Shown here one piece after another: positions 30,916 to 39,576 of a stretch of 64,000 nucleotides of DNA. The stretch is from the NCBI GenBank assembly GCA_050953285.1, contig JBMNMK010000001.1, positions 248,001 to 312,000 on the forward strand, read 5' to 3'. How positions within the stretch are numbered: the first letter of the stretch is position 1; each line of letters starts with the position of its first letter. The stretch comes from Olsenella_K sp050953285. GTDB lineage: Bacteria > Actinomycetota > Coriobacteriia > Coriobacteriales > Atopobiaceae. A program made the translations under genes and the position numbers. The notes under the pieces were generated by a model. The model ran no database searches and was not told where the DNA came from. It worked only from the letters and a program-made list of their open reading frames with translations.

Positions 30916-32295
30916 CTACGCACCCAGCGCGCGCATCCTCCCTCCTGTCGGCATGCGGTAGCCCACGGCCTCGCACCAGTCGGAGAGGAAGCGGCGCTGG
31001 GCCGCGGTCAGCTGCCTGTTGTGGCTCTGGAACGCCTGACGGACGGTGCCACCCCTCACTTCGACGGTCACGAGCGGCGCGTCGGGGTCGCTGGCCTTCC
31101 GCATCAGCCAGAGGTCGGTCTGCCCGCTGGCGTACTTGTCGATGAACCCGGCCACGCAGTTGTGCTGCGTGTTGGCCTCGTCGAGGATCTCGCGCACGGT
31201 GGCTGCGGGGCGGATGATGTAGCCGTCGGATTCGAAGCCGTTGCCGTCAAGCTCTTCTGCACGTCTTGCGACGGCTGCGTCGCTGGCCTCGTGGCGGCGC
31301 ATCTCGCGCTCGCGCTCCAGCTCCGTGAGCAGCGCAGCGGGGTCTGACGGGTACCTGTCCTCGACAGAGCCCCTCACCCTCTGTTGCATGTCGAGCGCGT
31401 CCGCCCACAGCTGGACGTTGTAGGAGCGGGTGCGGCGGCGCTGGGCGGGGAGGTCGAGCAGGGAGAGGGCGTACTCGCATGCTCGGCGCGGCTCGAACGC
31501 GATGCCCCTCCACTCCATGGAGCGCAGGGCGCACGCGAGTCTCGGCAGGAAGTCGGCGGTGCCTCCCCTCGGGTGCTCGGCGCTCTTGTCGAGGTAGCCC
31601 CTAAGCAGGTCGCGCGTCACGTCCCGCCCCATGCTCTCCGCGAACTGCGAGACGTAGAGCCTGTCGCGGAAGCACTCGGCGGTTGCCTCGTCGCGCCCCT
31701 CGCCGTAAAAGCCCGTGAGGCGGAGCGCCGCGCTGAGCGCCTCGCGGCAGTGGTTGTGCCCCATCTGAGGCTCCACGAGCCTCCACACGAGGTTGGCGTG
31801 CTCCCACGAGCCGCTCAGGTTCCACTTGGCGTTGGCCCCCATGCGGGACGCCGCCCACGCCTCGACGCGCACCATGTCGCGCTTGCACATCTCGCGGAAG
31901 TCCCCGCAGCCGAGCATGGCGACGAGGGCGGCCCTGCCCTTCGCGTCGTAGTCCTGCAGCGGCTGGCGAATCCATGGCGGCGTGAGGGCGTCCCCCGTGG
32001 CCCCCTTGCAGAAGGTGCCGAGCCTCGCGGTGGTGAGCGCGTGGCGGCTTCCCGTGCGCTCGTCGGTGACGTAGTACTGGCCCTGCGTCACGAGCAGCAC
32101 GAGCATCTGGGAGCGGCTCCCGCACCTACGCCTGAACGCGCAGTCGGCGCCGTCCATCAGGACTCGCTCGAACTCGGGCGCAGGCTGCTCGCGCTTGGCC
32201 TTGGGCGTCTCGCGCTCGATGTCCCCGTGGACTATCAGGCTGCGCACGTCCACCTTCTCGTCGATGCCGAGGTTGAGCGTCATCTGGGTCTGCAT
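30916..32295 (-). CDS. PcfJ-like protein
   Basis: 459 residues from ATG 32295, which has GGGAGG ahead. The C-terminal 120 residues match the PcfJ domain found in conjugative plasmids and elements: VREILDEANTQHNCVAGFIDKY-type motif (cut here), then YASGQTDLWLMRKASDPDAPLVTVEVRGG and QSHNRQLT. The central 250 residues are helical with many Cys, Trp and Arg. PcfJ proteins are required for transfer in some systems but have no settled activity. It stands between the cargo and the integration module. Confidence 0.75.
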   Translation of the reverse strand: MQTQMTLNLGIDEKVDVRSLIVHGDIERETPKAKREQPAPEFERVLMDGADCAFRRRCGSRSQMLVLLVTQGQYYVTDERTGSRHALTTARLGTFCKGATGDALTPPWIRQPLQDYDAKGRAALVAMLGCGDFREMCKRDMVRVEAWAASRMGANAKWNLSGSWEHANLVWRLVEPQMGHNHCREALSAALRLTGFYGEGRDEATAECFRDRLYVSQFAESMGRDVTRDLLRGYLDKSAEHPRGGTADFLPRLACALRSMEWRGIAFEPRRACEYALSLLDLPAQRRRTRSYNVQLWADALDMQQRVRGSVEDRYPSDPAALLTELEREREMRRHEASDAAVARRAEELDGNGFESDGYIIRPAATVREILDEANTQHNCVAGFIDKYASGQTDLWLMRKASDPDAPLVTVEVRGGTVRQAFQSHNRQLTAAQRRFLSDWCEAVGYRMPTGGRMRALGA

Positions 32296-32361
32296 GTCAT
32301 GTCCTCCCGTCTGGTCAGGCGGGGGAATCCCCTTCGGTCCCCCTGGGGACGGGCCATGCAA

Positions 32362-32399
32362 GTCGGCGCGACACGGGTGGGCTGGGCAGTCGCGCCGAC
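32362..32399. repeat. 11-bp inverted repeat upstream of the PcfJ-like gene
   Basis: GTCGGCGCGAC (32362-32372) and GTCGCGCCGAC (32389-32399) flank 16 bases of GGGTGGGCTGGGC. It lies 67 bases ahead of the PcfJ-like start, and could be an operator or a hairpin in the leader. 32400-32539 has no gene. Confidence 0.55.
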
Positions 32400-32539
32400 G
32401 TCACCCAAAGCGGGATGTGGGAGGGGCCCGCGACGGTGTGCGAGGCTTGCCCGCAGGGGGACCGAAGGGGATTAAGGTGTCCTTGGGCGGGGTGACGGGG
32501 CGCCGATCATTGCTCGGCGGGGCGTCGTGGTTTCTGACT

Positions 32540-32761
32540 CTAGGGCAGCCTGCCCTTCTCCCTCAGCTCATTGACGATCGTCGACTTGTGTACCCGGATG
32601 CACCTGCCGATGTAGATGTGGGGTAGCTCCTTGCAGATGTTGAACGACTTGGTTCTCCCGATGCCGAAGACCTCCTGGAGATCCCTCGGCGAAAGCCATT
32701 CCGGCCTGTCGGACAGCGGCGAGTGGTCCCTGAGGGAGCTCGCCCCGGTCGGTCCTTCCAT
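32540..32761 (-). CDS. Excisionase-like HTH protein, copy 1
   Basis: 73 residues from ATG 32761 (AGAGGAGAGG ahead). It has a MerR-like winged helix-turn-helix: EWLSPRDLQEVFGIGRTKSFNI, then LPHIYIGRCIRVHKSTI, typical of helix-turn-helix_17 excisionases. It probably bends DNA at the attachment sites and steers the integrase toward excision. It is about 64 percent identical by eye to the copy at 32865-33089, with which it lies in tandem, both reading the same way as the integrase but downstream of it. Confidence 0.8.
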   Translation of the reverse strand: MEGPTGASSLRDHSPLSDRPEWLSPRDLQEVFGIGRTKSFNICKELPHIYIGRCIRVHKSTIVNELREKGRLP

Positions 32762-32864
32762 CGCCTCTCCTCTCTCGTCTCTGCCATACAAAGGGGAGCC
32801 GCGTCATGTCGCTCTCGTGCGACGTGGCGCGGCTCCGGGCCTCGTGTCTATGGCGTGGGTCGCT

Positions 32865-33089
32865 CTACGGCAGCCTGCCCTTCTCCAGGATCTCCTTGGC
32901 CACCGTCTGCCTGTTGACGCGGATGTTGCGCCCAACGTAGATGTGCGGCAGGGCGGCGCAGATCTCGTAGGACTTGCTCTTTCCCACCCCGAACACCTCC
33001 GCGATGTCCCTCGGCGACAGCCATTCCGGCCTGTCCCTGAGGGCGGAGTTGTCCCGCAGCGCGCTGGCTGGCCTTGCTGCTTCCATCAT
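32865..33089 (-). CDS. xis: Excisionase-like HTH protein, copy 2
   Basis: 74 residues from ATG 33089 behind AAGGAGCAGG. Helix-turn-helix EWLSPRDIAEVFGVGKSKSYEI and wing LPHIYVGRNIRVNRQTV are as in copy 1, and both end EKGRLP. Being closest to the integrase it is the better candidate for the true excisionase, while copy 1 could be a regulator or a copy with another site preference. The duplication is old enough for a third of residues to have changed. Confidence 0.82.
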   Translation of the reverse strand: MMEAARPASALRDNSALRDRPEWLSPRDIAEVFGVGKSKSYEICAALPHIYVGRNIRVNRQTVAKEILEKGRLP

Positions 33090-33201
33090 TTCCTGCTCCT
33101 TCCTTCTGGTGCCGTGACATGCATGAGGCTATGCCTTGGCCGCGCTCTCGTGTACTGGCCGTGTTGTCGGAAGTGTCTTCAGGCATCCCGTGGTATCCGC
33201 T

Positions 33202-34416
33202 TCACGAAACGAGCGAAAACGGGCCCTTCGGGGCCCTCTCTGCCATCGCCTCGGCGACGACGTCCGCTGCCTGCTGGCGTGCCGTCGGGTCGGCGCTCGC
33301 GTAGACGTTGAGCGTCACCGTCGCGTCGGCGTGGCCCATGAGCGACGCGACCGTCTTGACGTCGACCCCGCGGGCGATGAGGAAGGTCGCGTAGGTGTGC
33401 CGTAGGTCGTGCAGGGTGACCCTCTTGCCGGTGGTGCCCACCAGGTCGAGAGACCTGGCGAGGGACGAGAACTCCTTCCCCAGGCGGCTGGGCAGGTACC
33501 ACCTGCCCTCGGAGGTCTCGATGACGTAGCGGCTCGCGGCCTTGGCCTTGCCGGATGAGGCGAGCACCCTCTTGTACTTGGCCTCGAGCCTCGCCTTGAG
33601 GTCCGGCTCGAGGGGGATGTCGCGCCGGCTGGTCTCGGACTTCGGCCCCTTCTCGAAGCTGTGCCCGGCGGCCTCGGTTACCGCGTTCCTGACGAGGATG
33701 AGGTCCCTCTTGAAGTCGACGTCGCGCCACCTGAGCCCGCATATCTCCTCGCGCCTGAGGCCGGCGGAGAGCCCGAGGCGCACCGCGAGGGTGAGCTCGC
33801 TGTCGACCATGGAGTCGAGCGCGGCCAGAAGCCTCTGGCGCTCGGAGTCGTCGAGGGCGTTCGGCTCGCGCCGCCGCCTCTTCGGCGCCTTGAGCGACTT
33901 CGTGAAGGGGCTCTTGGCGAGCGCCCCGGTCTCCACGGCGTAGGACAGGGCCTGCTTGAGCAGCCGATGGTCCTTGGCAACTGAGTCCGGGCACAGCCCG
34001 TCCTCCGTGAGGAGTCTTCTCTGCATCGAGACGATCATGTCGGCGGTGATGTCGTCGATCCTGACGTCCCCGAGGTACCTGCAGATGTGCGCTGCCGAGG
34101 AACGGTACCCCGCCGCGGTCGTCCTCTCGATCTGCCCGGAGCCCTCGATACCCGAGATGTACTTCTCGAGGAACCTCTCCAAGACGGCCTCGTCCTCGTC
34201 CATGACGAGCAGCACGCGGAACTTTGCCAGCTCCGCCTCCTCCTCGAGCCTCCTGTGAAGCTGGGTCGCCTTCTTGTTCGCGTCCCTCTTCGACGTCGCC
34301 TCTAGGTTCCTGGAGAGGGTCCGCCACTTGTCTCCCTCCTTGTACCTGAAGCGAGCCTGCCAGTGTCCGCCGCCACGGTCCCTCACGGAGGGGTTTGAGT
34401 ACTTCATGGGCTTCAT
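33202..34416 (-). CDS. int: Tyrosine recombinase integrase
   Basis: 404 residues from ATG 34416 (GGAAGGACG ahead); the frame is open to 34551 but that part looks non-coding. An N-terminal AP2-like arm-binding domain (GGHWQARFRYKEGDKWRTLSR), a core-binding helix domain (residues 70-170), then the catalytic domain with Arg in GLRREEICGLRW, HDLRHTYATF, and the nucleophile in ATVTLNVY. It integrates the element into the 3' end of tRNA-Pro(CGG), whose fragment lies about 210 bases upstream of its start. All catalytic residues are present. Confidence 0.92.
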   Translation of the reverse strand: MKPMKYSNPSVRDRGGGHWQARFRYKEGDKWRTLSRNLEATSKRDANKKATQLHRRLEEEAELAKFRVLLVMDEDEAVLERFLEKYISGIEGSGQIERTTAAGYRSSAAHICRYLGDVRIDDITADMIVSMQRRLLTEDGLCPDSVAKDHRLLKQALSYAVETGALAKSPFTKSLKAPKRRRREPNALDDSERQRLLAALDSMVDSELTLAVRLGLSAGLRREEICGLRWRDVDFKRDLILVRNAVTEAAGHSFEKGPKSETSRRDIPLEPDLKARLEAKYKRVLASSGKAKAASRYVIETSEGRWYLPSRLGKEFSSLARSLDLVGTTGKRVTLHDLRHTYATFLIARGVDVKTVASLMGHADATVTLNVYASADPTARQQAADVVAEAMAERAPKGPFSLVS

Positions 34417-34624
34417 AGGCTGCGTCCTTCCATCGACTTGGGCGTTCGGAAGTGGCCACAAAACGCGGTCTCGACTGGCCACAAACTGGCCACAAACGCC
34501 CGTCCAGTGATGGAAGGGACAATACTCGACGGAAACGGTCGATGCTGACAAAACTGCAGGTCAAATACCGAAAAGTGACTTGACGGCCAGAACGGTAAAG
34601 CCTATCTTTGAGCGCTGGAACTTT

Positions 34625-34669
34625 TTCGGGACCGAGAGGTCGCTGGTTCAAATCCAGTCGAGCCGACCA
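34625..34669 (+). repeat. attR: tRNA-Pro(CGG) 3' fragment marking the right attachment site
   Basis: The sequence folds as the 3' half of a tRNA: anticodon loop TTCGGGA with CGG anticodon, 3' anticodon stem CCGAG, variable loop AGGTC, a paired T arm GCTGG-TTCAAAT-CCAGT, then acceptor CGAGCCG, A and CCA. The 5' half is absent: the bases before it cannot pair with CCGAG or CGAGCCG. This is the displaced end left by integration. Bases 34,417-34,624 are the integrase promoter region. Confidence 0.88.
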
Positions 34670-34682
34670 TGAAATGGTCAAA

Positions 34683-34712
34683 GGCCAGAGGTTTGTCCTC
34701 TGGCCTTTTTTT
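34683..34712 (+). terminator. Terminator of the original tRNA-Pro gene
   Basis: GGCCAGAGG-TTTGT-CCTCTGGCC followed by TTTTTTT, 13 bases after the CCA. It is the native terminator of the tRNA-Pro gene, now separated from the intact tRNA by the element. Confidence 0.9.
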
Positions 34713-34777
34713 GATGGCGCGTGGCGCCAAGATTACGTTCCGTTTGGTTGGCCCTGCTGGCCAACAACTAGCATGAC

Positions 34778-35080
34778 CTAGCTGTTGAGTATGAGTGCGG
34801 CCTGCTCTCCTGTCATCTCATCGGTCACGCCCAGCTCGCGCGCTTGCGGGGTCATGCCGGTGATCTTGTTGGCAAGCACATCCTCAAAGCTGGCGCCAGC
34901 AACGCGCACAGCTGCATCGCCCAGCTGCTCAGCCTTCTCCAGGCTCAGATAGCCACACATCAAAAAGCCGCGTGCACAGCGAATAACAATCAGATTTGCA
35001 TGATCTGCTCCTGCAAGCTGGGGCATCATCATACCTTCTGCCTGGGTGGTACCAATGGTGATTGACTCTTCTACAATCAT
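34778..35080 (-). CDS. DUF1805 (YunC-like) protein
   Basis: 100 residues from ATG 35080 behind AGGGGTAGGC. Match to the DUF1805 pattern: a short beta-rich start, LIVIRCARGFLMCGYLSLEKAEQLGDAAVRVAG, then SFEDVLANKI. The family is small, of unknown role, found in Firmicutes and Archaea. It is the first chromosomal gene beyond the element, single, with its 3' end facing the tRNA terminator. A frame upstream of 35080 is open but has no good start. Confidence 0.75.
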   Translation of the reverse strand: MIVEESITIGTTQAEGMMMPQLAGADHANLIVIRCARGFLMCGYLSLEKAEQLGDAAVRVAGASFEDVLANKITGMTPQARELGVTDEMTGEQAALILNS

Positions 35081-35206
35081 GCCTACCCCTTTCTCTGGCT
35101 GTGTTCTGCTGGCACATCCGCCGTGCATTGCCTGCTCAGATTGTACCAGTCAGGCATGGCAAGCAACCGCGCTGCTACGTGACCGCGCGGTCAGGTGGCA
35201 GCGCTG

Positions 35207-35773
35207 CTACATGAACTTCTTGCCCGAGCTCCAAGCCTGCCCAATCTTATCGCCCAGCGCATAGTAGCCGCTCTGGAAGGTGTCAAAGATGGCGGCGTTG
35301 AGCTTGGTAGGGTCAACTTTTCCTGCCTCATCAAGGACGCGCTCGTCGGCTACGCTGCCCACAATCTTGCCTAGCACGTGGAAGCCGTAGGATTCCTGGC
35401 GCGCCTCTGCCACCTCACACTCAAGCGTGACGGGGAACTCGTTGACAATAGGCGCCATGACCTTCTCACTCTTGGTAGCCGTGAGTCCTGAGCGCTCAAA
35501 CTTATCGGCCATGGTATTGCCCGACGCAATGCCAAAGAAATCAGCTTCTTCAATGTGATCCACATCGGCAATGCTCAGCGTGAAAGCGCCGGTGCGCTTG
35601 ATATTTGCGGAGGTCTTGTGTCGCTCGCCGATGTTGAGTGAAACCATGTCTGTTGCACAAATGCCTCCCCAAGCCATGTTCATCACATCAACGCTGCCAT
35701 CTTCGTTATAGGTGGCAATCATGAGGACTGGCATGGGGAAGAGATACGGATGAACACCAAGTTCTTTTTTCAT
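35207..35773 (-). CDS. Flavin reductase-like protein
   Basis: 188 residues from ATG 35773 with a strong AGGAGGTAG site. The pattern MPVLMIATYNEDGSVDVMNMAWGG, with VSLNIGERHKTSANIKRTGAFTLSIA, is that of the flavin reductase/FMN-binding split-barrel family. It probably binds FMN and reduces it or a small substrate with NAD(P)H. It stands alone; about 190 bases of promoter region separate it from the divergent radical SAM gene, so the two may share control. Confidence 0.8.
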   Translation of the reverse strand: MKKELGVHPYLFPMPVLMIATYNEDGSVDVMNMAWGGICATDMVSLNIGERHKTSANIKRTGAFTLSIADVDHIEEADFFGIASGNTMADKFERSGLTATKSEKVMAPIVNEFPVTLECEVAEARQESYGFHVLGKIVGSVADERVLDEAGKVDPTKLNAAIFDTFQSGYYALGDKIGQAWSSGKKFM

Positions 35774-35961
35774 ACAACTACCTCCTGACGCGTGTGGATG
35801 ATGCCCGCAGCCTACCCATTTTCTAACCATAAGCAGGCAATTGCTAAGCAATCTGGGGTATATACTACCCACAATATCTTTTTTGTACTCACAAGATACA
35901 TTTCTTGTACTAAGGTACTTGCGGCCGCCAGACGTGGCGGCAGGGGAGATGGGTGGTTGCT

Positions 35962-36912
35962 ATGCCAGGAACCATTTGCAAAACATCCAACGAGCGCGGT
36001 GCGTTTGGCCTGGTTGTGTCGCGCGGCTGTCCGTACAACCGCTGCGCTTTCTGTGATCTGTACAAGGGCACCAGCTACCACGAGACGCCACTTGAGGTGG
36101 TAGAAGCAGAGCTCAAGCGGGTGGCAGACGTGGGCGGCAAGCCGCATAACCTCATGTTGGGCGACGGCGATGCGCTGCACATGAGCATGGATCGGCTGAA
36201 TGCTATTCTCGACCTCATTGAGACCTATGTGCCCTCCGTGACGCGCATTACCAGTGATGCCACCATCTCATCCATTGCCAAGAAGACGGACGAGGAGCTT
36301 CGGGCGCTGCGTTCGCGCGGGTATTGCATGGTCTACATTGGCATTGAGTCCGGCTTAGATGATGTCTTGCGCTTCATGCACAAAGACCACACCAACCAGA
36401 TGGCGCGTGAGCAGATTGCGCGCCTGCATGCGGCGGGCTTTGAGTTTGGCGCCCATATCATGACCGGCGTGGCCGGTGCGGGCAGAGGCATAGAGAACGC
36501 ACGCGCCACCGCAGCCTTGCTCAACGACCTCAAGCCCACCTATATCACCAACTTTAACCTGGGCATTTCTCCTCTTACCGAGCTGGGGCTCATGGAGGAA
36601 GACGGCCTGTTTGTGCGCGCAGATGACCTTGAATCCTTGCGAGAAGAACGTGAGCTCGTGAACCTACTCACTATTGAGACCACGTTTGAGGGCTACCACA
36701 ACAAGCACACCCACTCCGGAGAACAGATTGCCGCGGGTGACGGCCCTGCTTGGCAGCGCGCTATCACGCAGTGGATCCATACCAAGGCAAAGCTGCCAGA
36801 TAAGCGCGATAAGATCATACGTGAGCTGGATGCATCCATAGCCGTGCTCTCTCAGGTGCATGACGGAGCAGAGATCCGCGTGGAGGGCGCCCACACGTTG
36901 GTGGGGGTGTAG
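35962..36912 (+). CDS. Radical SAM protein
   Basis: 316 residues from ATG 35962; a GTG at 35953 in frame is equally possible. The cluster-binding motif is CPYNRCAFC (C-x3-C... C-x2-C spacing with four residues then two), followed by GDGDALHMS and YIGIESG, usual SAM-binding parts. A Cys-rich end is absent, so there is no SPASM domain. The reaction is unknown; the sequence resembles uncharacterised radical SAM proteins of the HemN/ELP3-like type in anaerobes. Oxygen-sensitive chemistry fits an anaerobic host. Confidence 0.8.
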   Translation: MPGTICKTSNERGAFGLVVSRGCPYNRCAFCDLYKGTSYHETPLEVVEAELKRVADVGGKPHNLMLGDGDALHMSMDRLNAILDLIETYVPSVTRITSDATISSIAKKTDEELRALRSRGYCMVYIGIESGLDDVLRFMHKDHTNQMAREQIARLHAAGFEFGAHIMTGVAGAGRGIENARATAALLNDLKPTYITNFNLGISPLTELGLMEEDGLFVRADDLESLREERELVNLLTIETTFEGYHNKHTHSGEQIAAGDGPAWQRAITQWIHTKAKLPDKRDKIIRELDASIAVLSQVHDGAEIRVEGAHTLVGV

Positions 36913-37036
36913 CGGAAAGAAATGTAATCGCTTGCGCATAACTTTCATAACGTCTGCCGGCAGGTGATGCTTTAAGAACGGCGTATAGCCTATGATGCTG
37001 CATAGACACGAGAAAATAATTATAGATTATTTAATT

Positions 37037-37074
37037 GTGTGTGCCCGCATTGCTTCGGTGATGCGGGCACACAC
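37037..37074 (+). terminator. Terminator-like hairpin after the radical SAM gene
   Basis: GTGTGTGCCCGCAT and ATGCGGGCACACAC form a perfect 14-bp stem with a 10-nt loop, 125 bases after the stop and 21 before the MATE start. No T-run follows, so it may also act as an mRNA leader element of the MATE gene. Confidence 0.6.
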
Positions 37075-37094
37075 GTTACCCGCAGACCAGAAAG

Positions 37095-38507
37095 ATGAAG
37101 ACACCTATGGCAGATGCGGCAGGGCAGAAACAACGTGGTCGCGCGCGCATGCGCCGTGACATGGACATACTCAACGGTCCTCTCGCCCGAAATATTTTTA
37201 TCTTTGCGCTGCCCTTAGCGCTCAGCAGCATATTGCAGCAGTTCTTTAACTCTGCAGACGTTGCGGTGGTGGGCAACTTTGCGGACAGCTTGGCGCTGGC
37301 GGCGGTGGGCGTGAATGCGGAGAACGTGGGCATCTACATCAACTTTGTGGTCGGGGCATCGGTAGGTCCCAACGTGCTTGCCGCCAAGATGCTGGGTTCA
37401 AAGCAGGATGAAAAGCTTTCCCGCGCGGTGCATACCACCATGGCACTCTCGATCCTCATAGGTCTTATCGTCTTTGTGGTGGGAGAAATGCTGGCGCCGC
37501 CCCTGTTGCGCTGGACTGAGGCGCCGGCAGATGTCTACCCACAGGCGCTGCTCTACCTGCGGGTATTTTTGGTCGGCCTGCCGTTTTTGACCATCTTCAA
37601 TTTTGCGACGGCACTCATGAGGAGCAAGGGTGAGACGCGCCTGCCTTTGCTCTATATGGTGATATCCGGCGTGGTGAACATTGTGCTGAACCTGGGGCTT
37701 GTGCTTGCAGGGAAAAACCCGGTGCTCAGCGTGGCGGTAGCGTCTGTGTTAGCAAACGTGCTCTCAGCTGGACTTTCGGTGGCATGGCTCATGCGGCAGA
37801 CCAACGCCTTGCACTTTGACCCCAGAAAGATGGTGTTAGAGGGGCCAAGCGTCAAAGAGATCTTGGTGTTAGGGCTTCCCGCAGGCGTTCAATCCATGGT
37901 CTTTTCCATCTCAAATGTGCTGGTACAGGCAGGTATCAACACCTTTGGCGTGGATGTGATTGCTGGATCTTCTGTCGAGCTCAACTTTGAGTACTTCACC
38001 TACTACTTTGCCATTGCCTTTGCCCAGGCGGCCATCACGTTCTATGCGCAAAACTATGCGGCAGGAAACAAGGAGCGCTGCCGGCGCGTGCTCATTGTGA
38101 GTATGGTGGAAGGCGTTGTGGTCAGCCAGGCCGTGGGTTGGATATTTCTCATATTCAACCAGCCGTTTTTGCGCTTCTATACGGCAGATCCCAACGTGAT
38201 GCACTATGCCTACCAGCGCCTGGTGCTCTCCCAGTCCATCGAAGGCGTCTGCGCTATCTTTGAGATTGCTGCTGCCATCATGCGCGTACGCGGCTGGCCC
38301 ATTACGCCTTCTGCCATCATGATTGCAGGTACGGTGGTGTTTAGGATGGTCTGGGTGTTCTTCATCTTCCCGCTGCATCCCACCTATGAGTTCTTGGTCT
38401 TGATCTATCCCGTCTCATGGATTGTGACCGATATTGCCCAGCTCATAGCGCTGCGCCTCTGCCTTATGCGGACGCAGAAGCCCGCGCTTGGTCAAGCACG
38501 CGCATAA
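37095..38507 (+). CDS. MATE-family efflux transporter
   Basis: 470 residues with 12 predicted spans in two homologous halves: GPLARNIFIFALPLALSSILQQFFNSADVAVVG is the usual first-helix signature, with PNVLAAKMLGSKQDEKLSRAV after helix 2 and a PAGVQSMVFSISNVLVQ second-half counterpart. It exports cationic drugs or toxic compounds with Na+ or H+. The start at 37095 is chosen for length; ATG 37110 is also possible. The last 44 bases overlap the 3' end of the convergent oxidoreductase gene. Confidence 0.88.
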   Translation: MKTPMADAAGQKQRGRARMRRDMDILNGPLARNIFIFALPLALSSILQQFFNSADVAVVGNFADSLALAAVGVNAENVGIYINFVVGASVGPNVLAAKMLGSKQDEKLSRAVHTTMALSILIGLIVFVVGEMLAPPLLRWTEAPADVYPQALLYLRVFLVGLPFLTIFNFATALMRSKGETRLPLLYMVISGVVNIVLNLGLVLAGKNPVLSVAVASVLANVLSAGLSVAWLMRQTNALHFDPRKMVLEGPSVKEILVLGLPAGVQSMVFSISNVLVQAGINTFGVDVIAGSSVELNFEYFTYYFAIAFAQAAITFYAQNYAAGNKERCRRVLIVSMVEGVVVSQAVGWIFLIFNQPFLRFYTADPNVMHYAYQRLVLSQSIEGVCAIFEIAAAIMRVRGWPITPSAIMIAGTVVFRMVWVFFIFPLHPTYEFLVLIYPVSWIVTDIAQLIALRLCLMRTQKPALGQARA

Positions 38508-39453
38508 CAGCTAGGCTGTGGTCAAGCATCTGGTAGCAGCGCTCATGAGAGTCGGTTGCCACGTCGCGAGCAAAGGCGGCAAATTCCGCCTCCCAGCGCA
38601 GGCGTGGATCACCGAAGCCGTTCTCGTCGACATGTTCTTCTCGCCCGTCGTTGAAGTGCAGGGTTATTTCTCCGCAGAGATTGGCGGGAGTGCGCTGCTC
38701 AAGGTAGCCGCGCGACCCCTGGATGATGCAGTACGAAGGCGCCTGGCAATCCTTGGCTGCAATGCCTTCTGCCACCATGGAGCCGGCCTCAGTTTGGTAG
38801 GTGAGCGTTATCACGCCCGAGGTATCGATGCCGCGCTCGCAATTGGCGTGGTAGCAGACGTCGTGCGGCGCACCAAAAAGGCCCATCAGGTAGTGCAGGT
38901 TGTAGACGCCCAAATCCATGAGCGCGCCTCCCGCGCATGCGGGATCAAAAACCGTGGGTGTCTCGCCGCGGACAAAGGCATCGTAGCGGCTGGAATACTG
39001 GGAATAGTTGCAGCATGCCAGCTTGATGGTGCCAAGCTGCGGCAGAAGCTGGCGCACGCGCAAGAAATTGGGCAGGTAGACCACGTTGATTGCCTCCCAC
39101 AAGAAAAGGCGGCGCTCCCGTGCAAGGCAGCTTAGCTCTAAGGCCTCCGCATAGGTTGCGGCCAGCGGCTTTTCCACAATCACGTGCTTGTTTGCCAGCA
39201 GCGCCTGGCGTGTCACCGCCGCGTGCAAAGAATTGGGTACGCCCACGTAGACGGTATCAATATTCGGATCTTCTACCAGGGCGAGAAAATCATCGTACAC
39301 GTGAGGTATGCCATAGCGTGTGGCCAGGCTGCGCGTGGTCTCAGCCGAGCGCGGGGTACCCGCCAGCGCTTCTACGGTGAAGCCTGTGCGATGCCCCATC
39401 TCTTCAAGCTGGGCTTTCACAATCATGCCGGTACCCACCATGCCAAGTCTCAT
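38464..39453 (-). CDS. Gfo/Idh/MocA-family oxidoreductase
   Basis: 329 residues from ATG 39453 (GCGGAGGG ahead). NAD(P)-binding start MRLGMVGTGMIVKAQLEEM, then NSLHAAVTRQALLANKHVIVEKPLA with the conserved EKP, and the C-terminal substrate domain GGALMDLGVYNLHYLMGLFG. It oxidises or reduces a sugar or inositol derivative in the cytoplasm; the exact substrate cannot be read. It converges with and overlaps the MATE gene by 44 bases. Confidence 0.88.
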   Translation of the reverse strand: MRLGMVGTGMIVKAQLEEMGHRTGFTVEALAGTPRSAETTRSLATRYGIPHVYDDFLALVEDPNIDTVYVGVPNSLHAAVTRQALLANKHVIVEKPLAATYAEALELSCLARERRLFLWEAINVVYLPNFLRVRQLLPQLGTIKLACCNYSQYSSRYDAFVRGETPTVFDPACAGGALMDLGVYNLHYLMGLFGAPHDVCYHANCERGIDTSGVITLTYQTEAGSMVAEGIAAKDCQAPSYCIIQGSRGYLEQRTPANLCGEITLHFNDGREEHVDENGFGDPRLRWEAEFAAFARDVATDSHERCYQMLDHSLAVMRVLDQARASASA

Positions 39454-39576
39454 AGTACCCTCCGCTCTTTGCGTGAATATGTGAAAGCAAAGTGGCCGTA
39501 CGCGCTGTGCCGCGCGCGCACGACCTCCCACCTTTACAATGCATGAGGCCACTTTAGCAGTACAGAGGGGATATGC

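Larger units (their letters stand above)
1..34669. mobile_element. Right part of an integrated mobilizable/conjugative element in tRNA-Pro
   Basis: The stretch carries an integrase, two excisionases, a relaxase with MobC, an ArdC-like antirestriction protein, a PcfJ-like protein, an LPXTG surface protein and dense cargo, and it ends in a duplicated tRNA-Pro 3' end. No VirB4, VirD4/TraG coupling protein or other T4SS gene is in view, so they are either left of the window or absent; the VaFE surface protein favours a full conjugative element whose transfer genes lie to the left. The left attachment site and the intact tRNA-Pro gene should lie upstream of base 1. GC is clearly higher than in the chromosome to the right for most of the stretch, but the marR-to-macrodomain cargo and the peptide modules are less GC-rich, suggesting accretion of modules from several sources. 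Confidence 0.85.

Noticed and set aside
34560..34669. A complete tRNA gene at the right end of the element
   Set aside because: The bases before the anticodon loop cannot form the acceptor, D-arm or 5' anticodon strand; only the 3' half is present.
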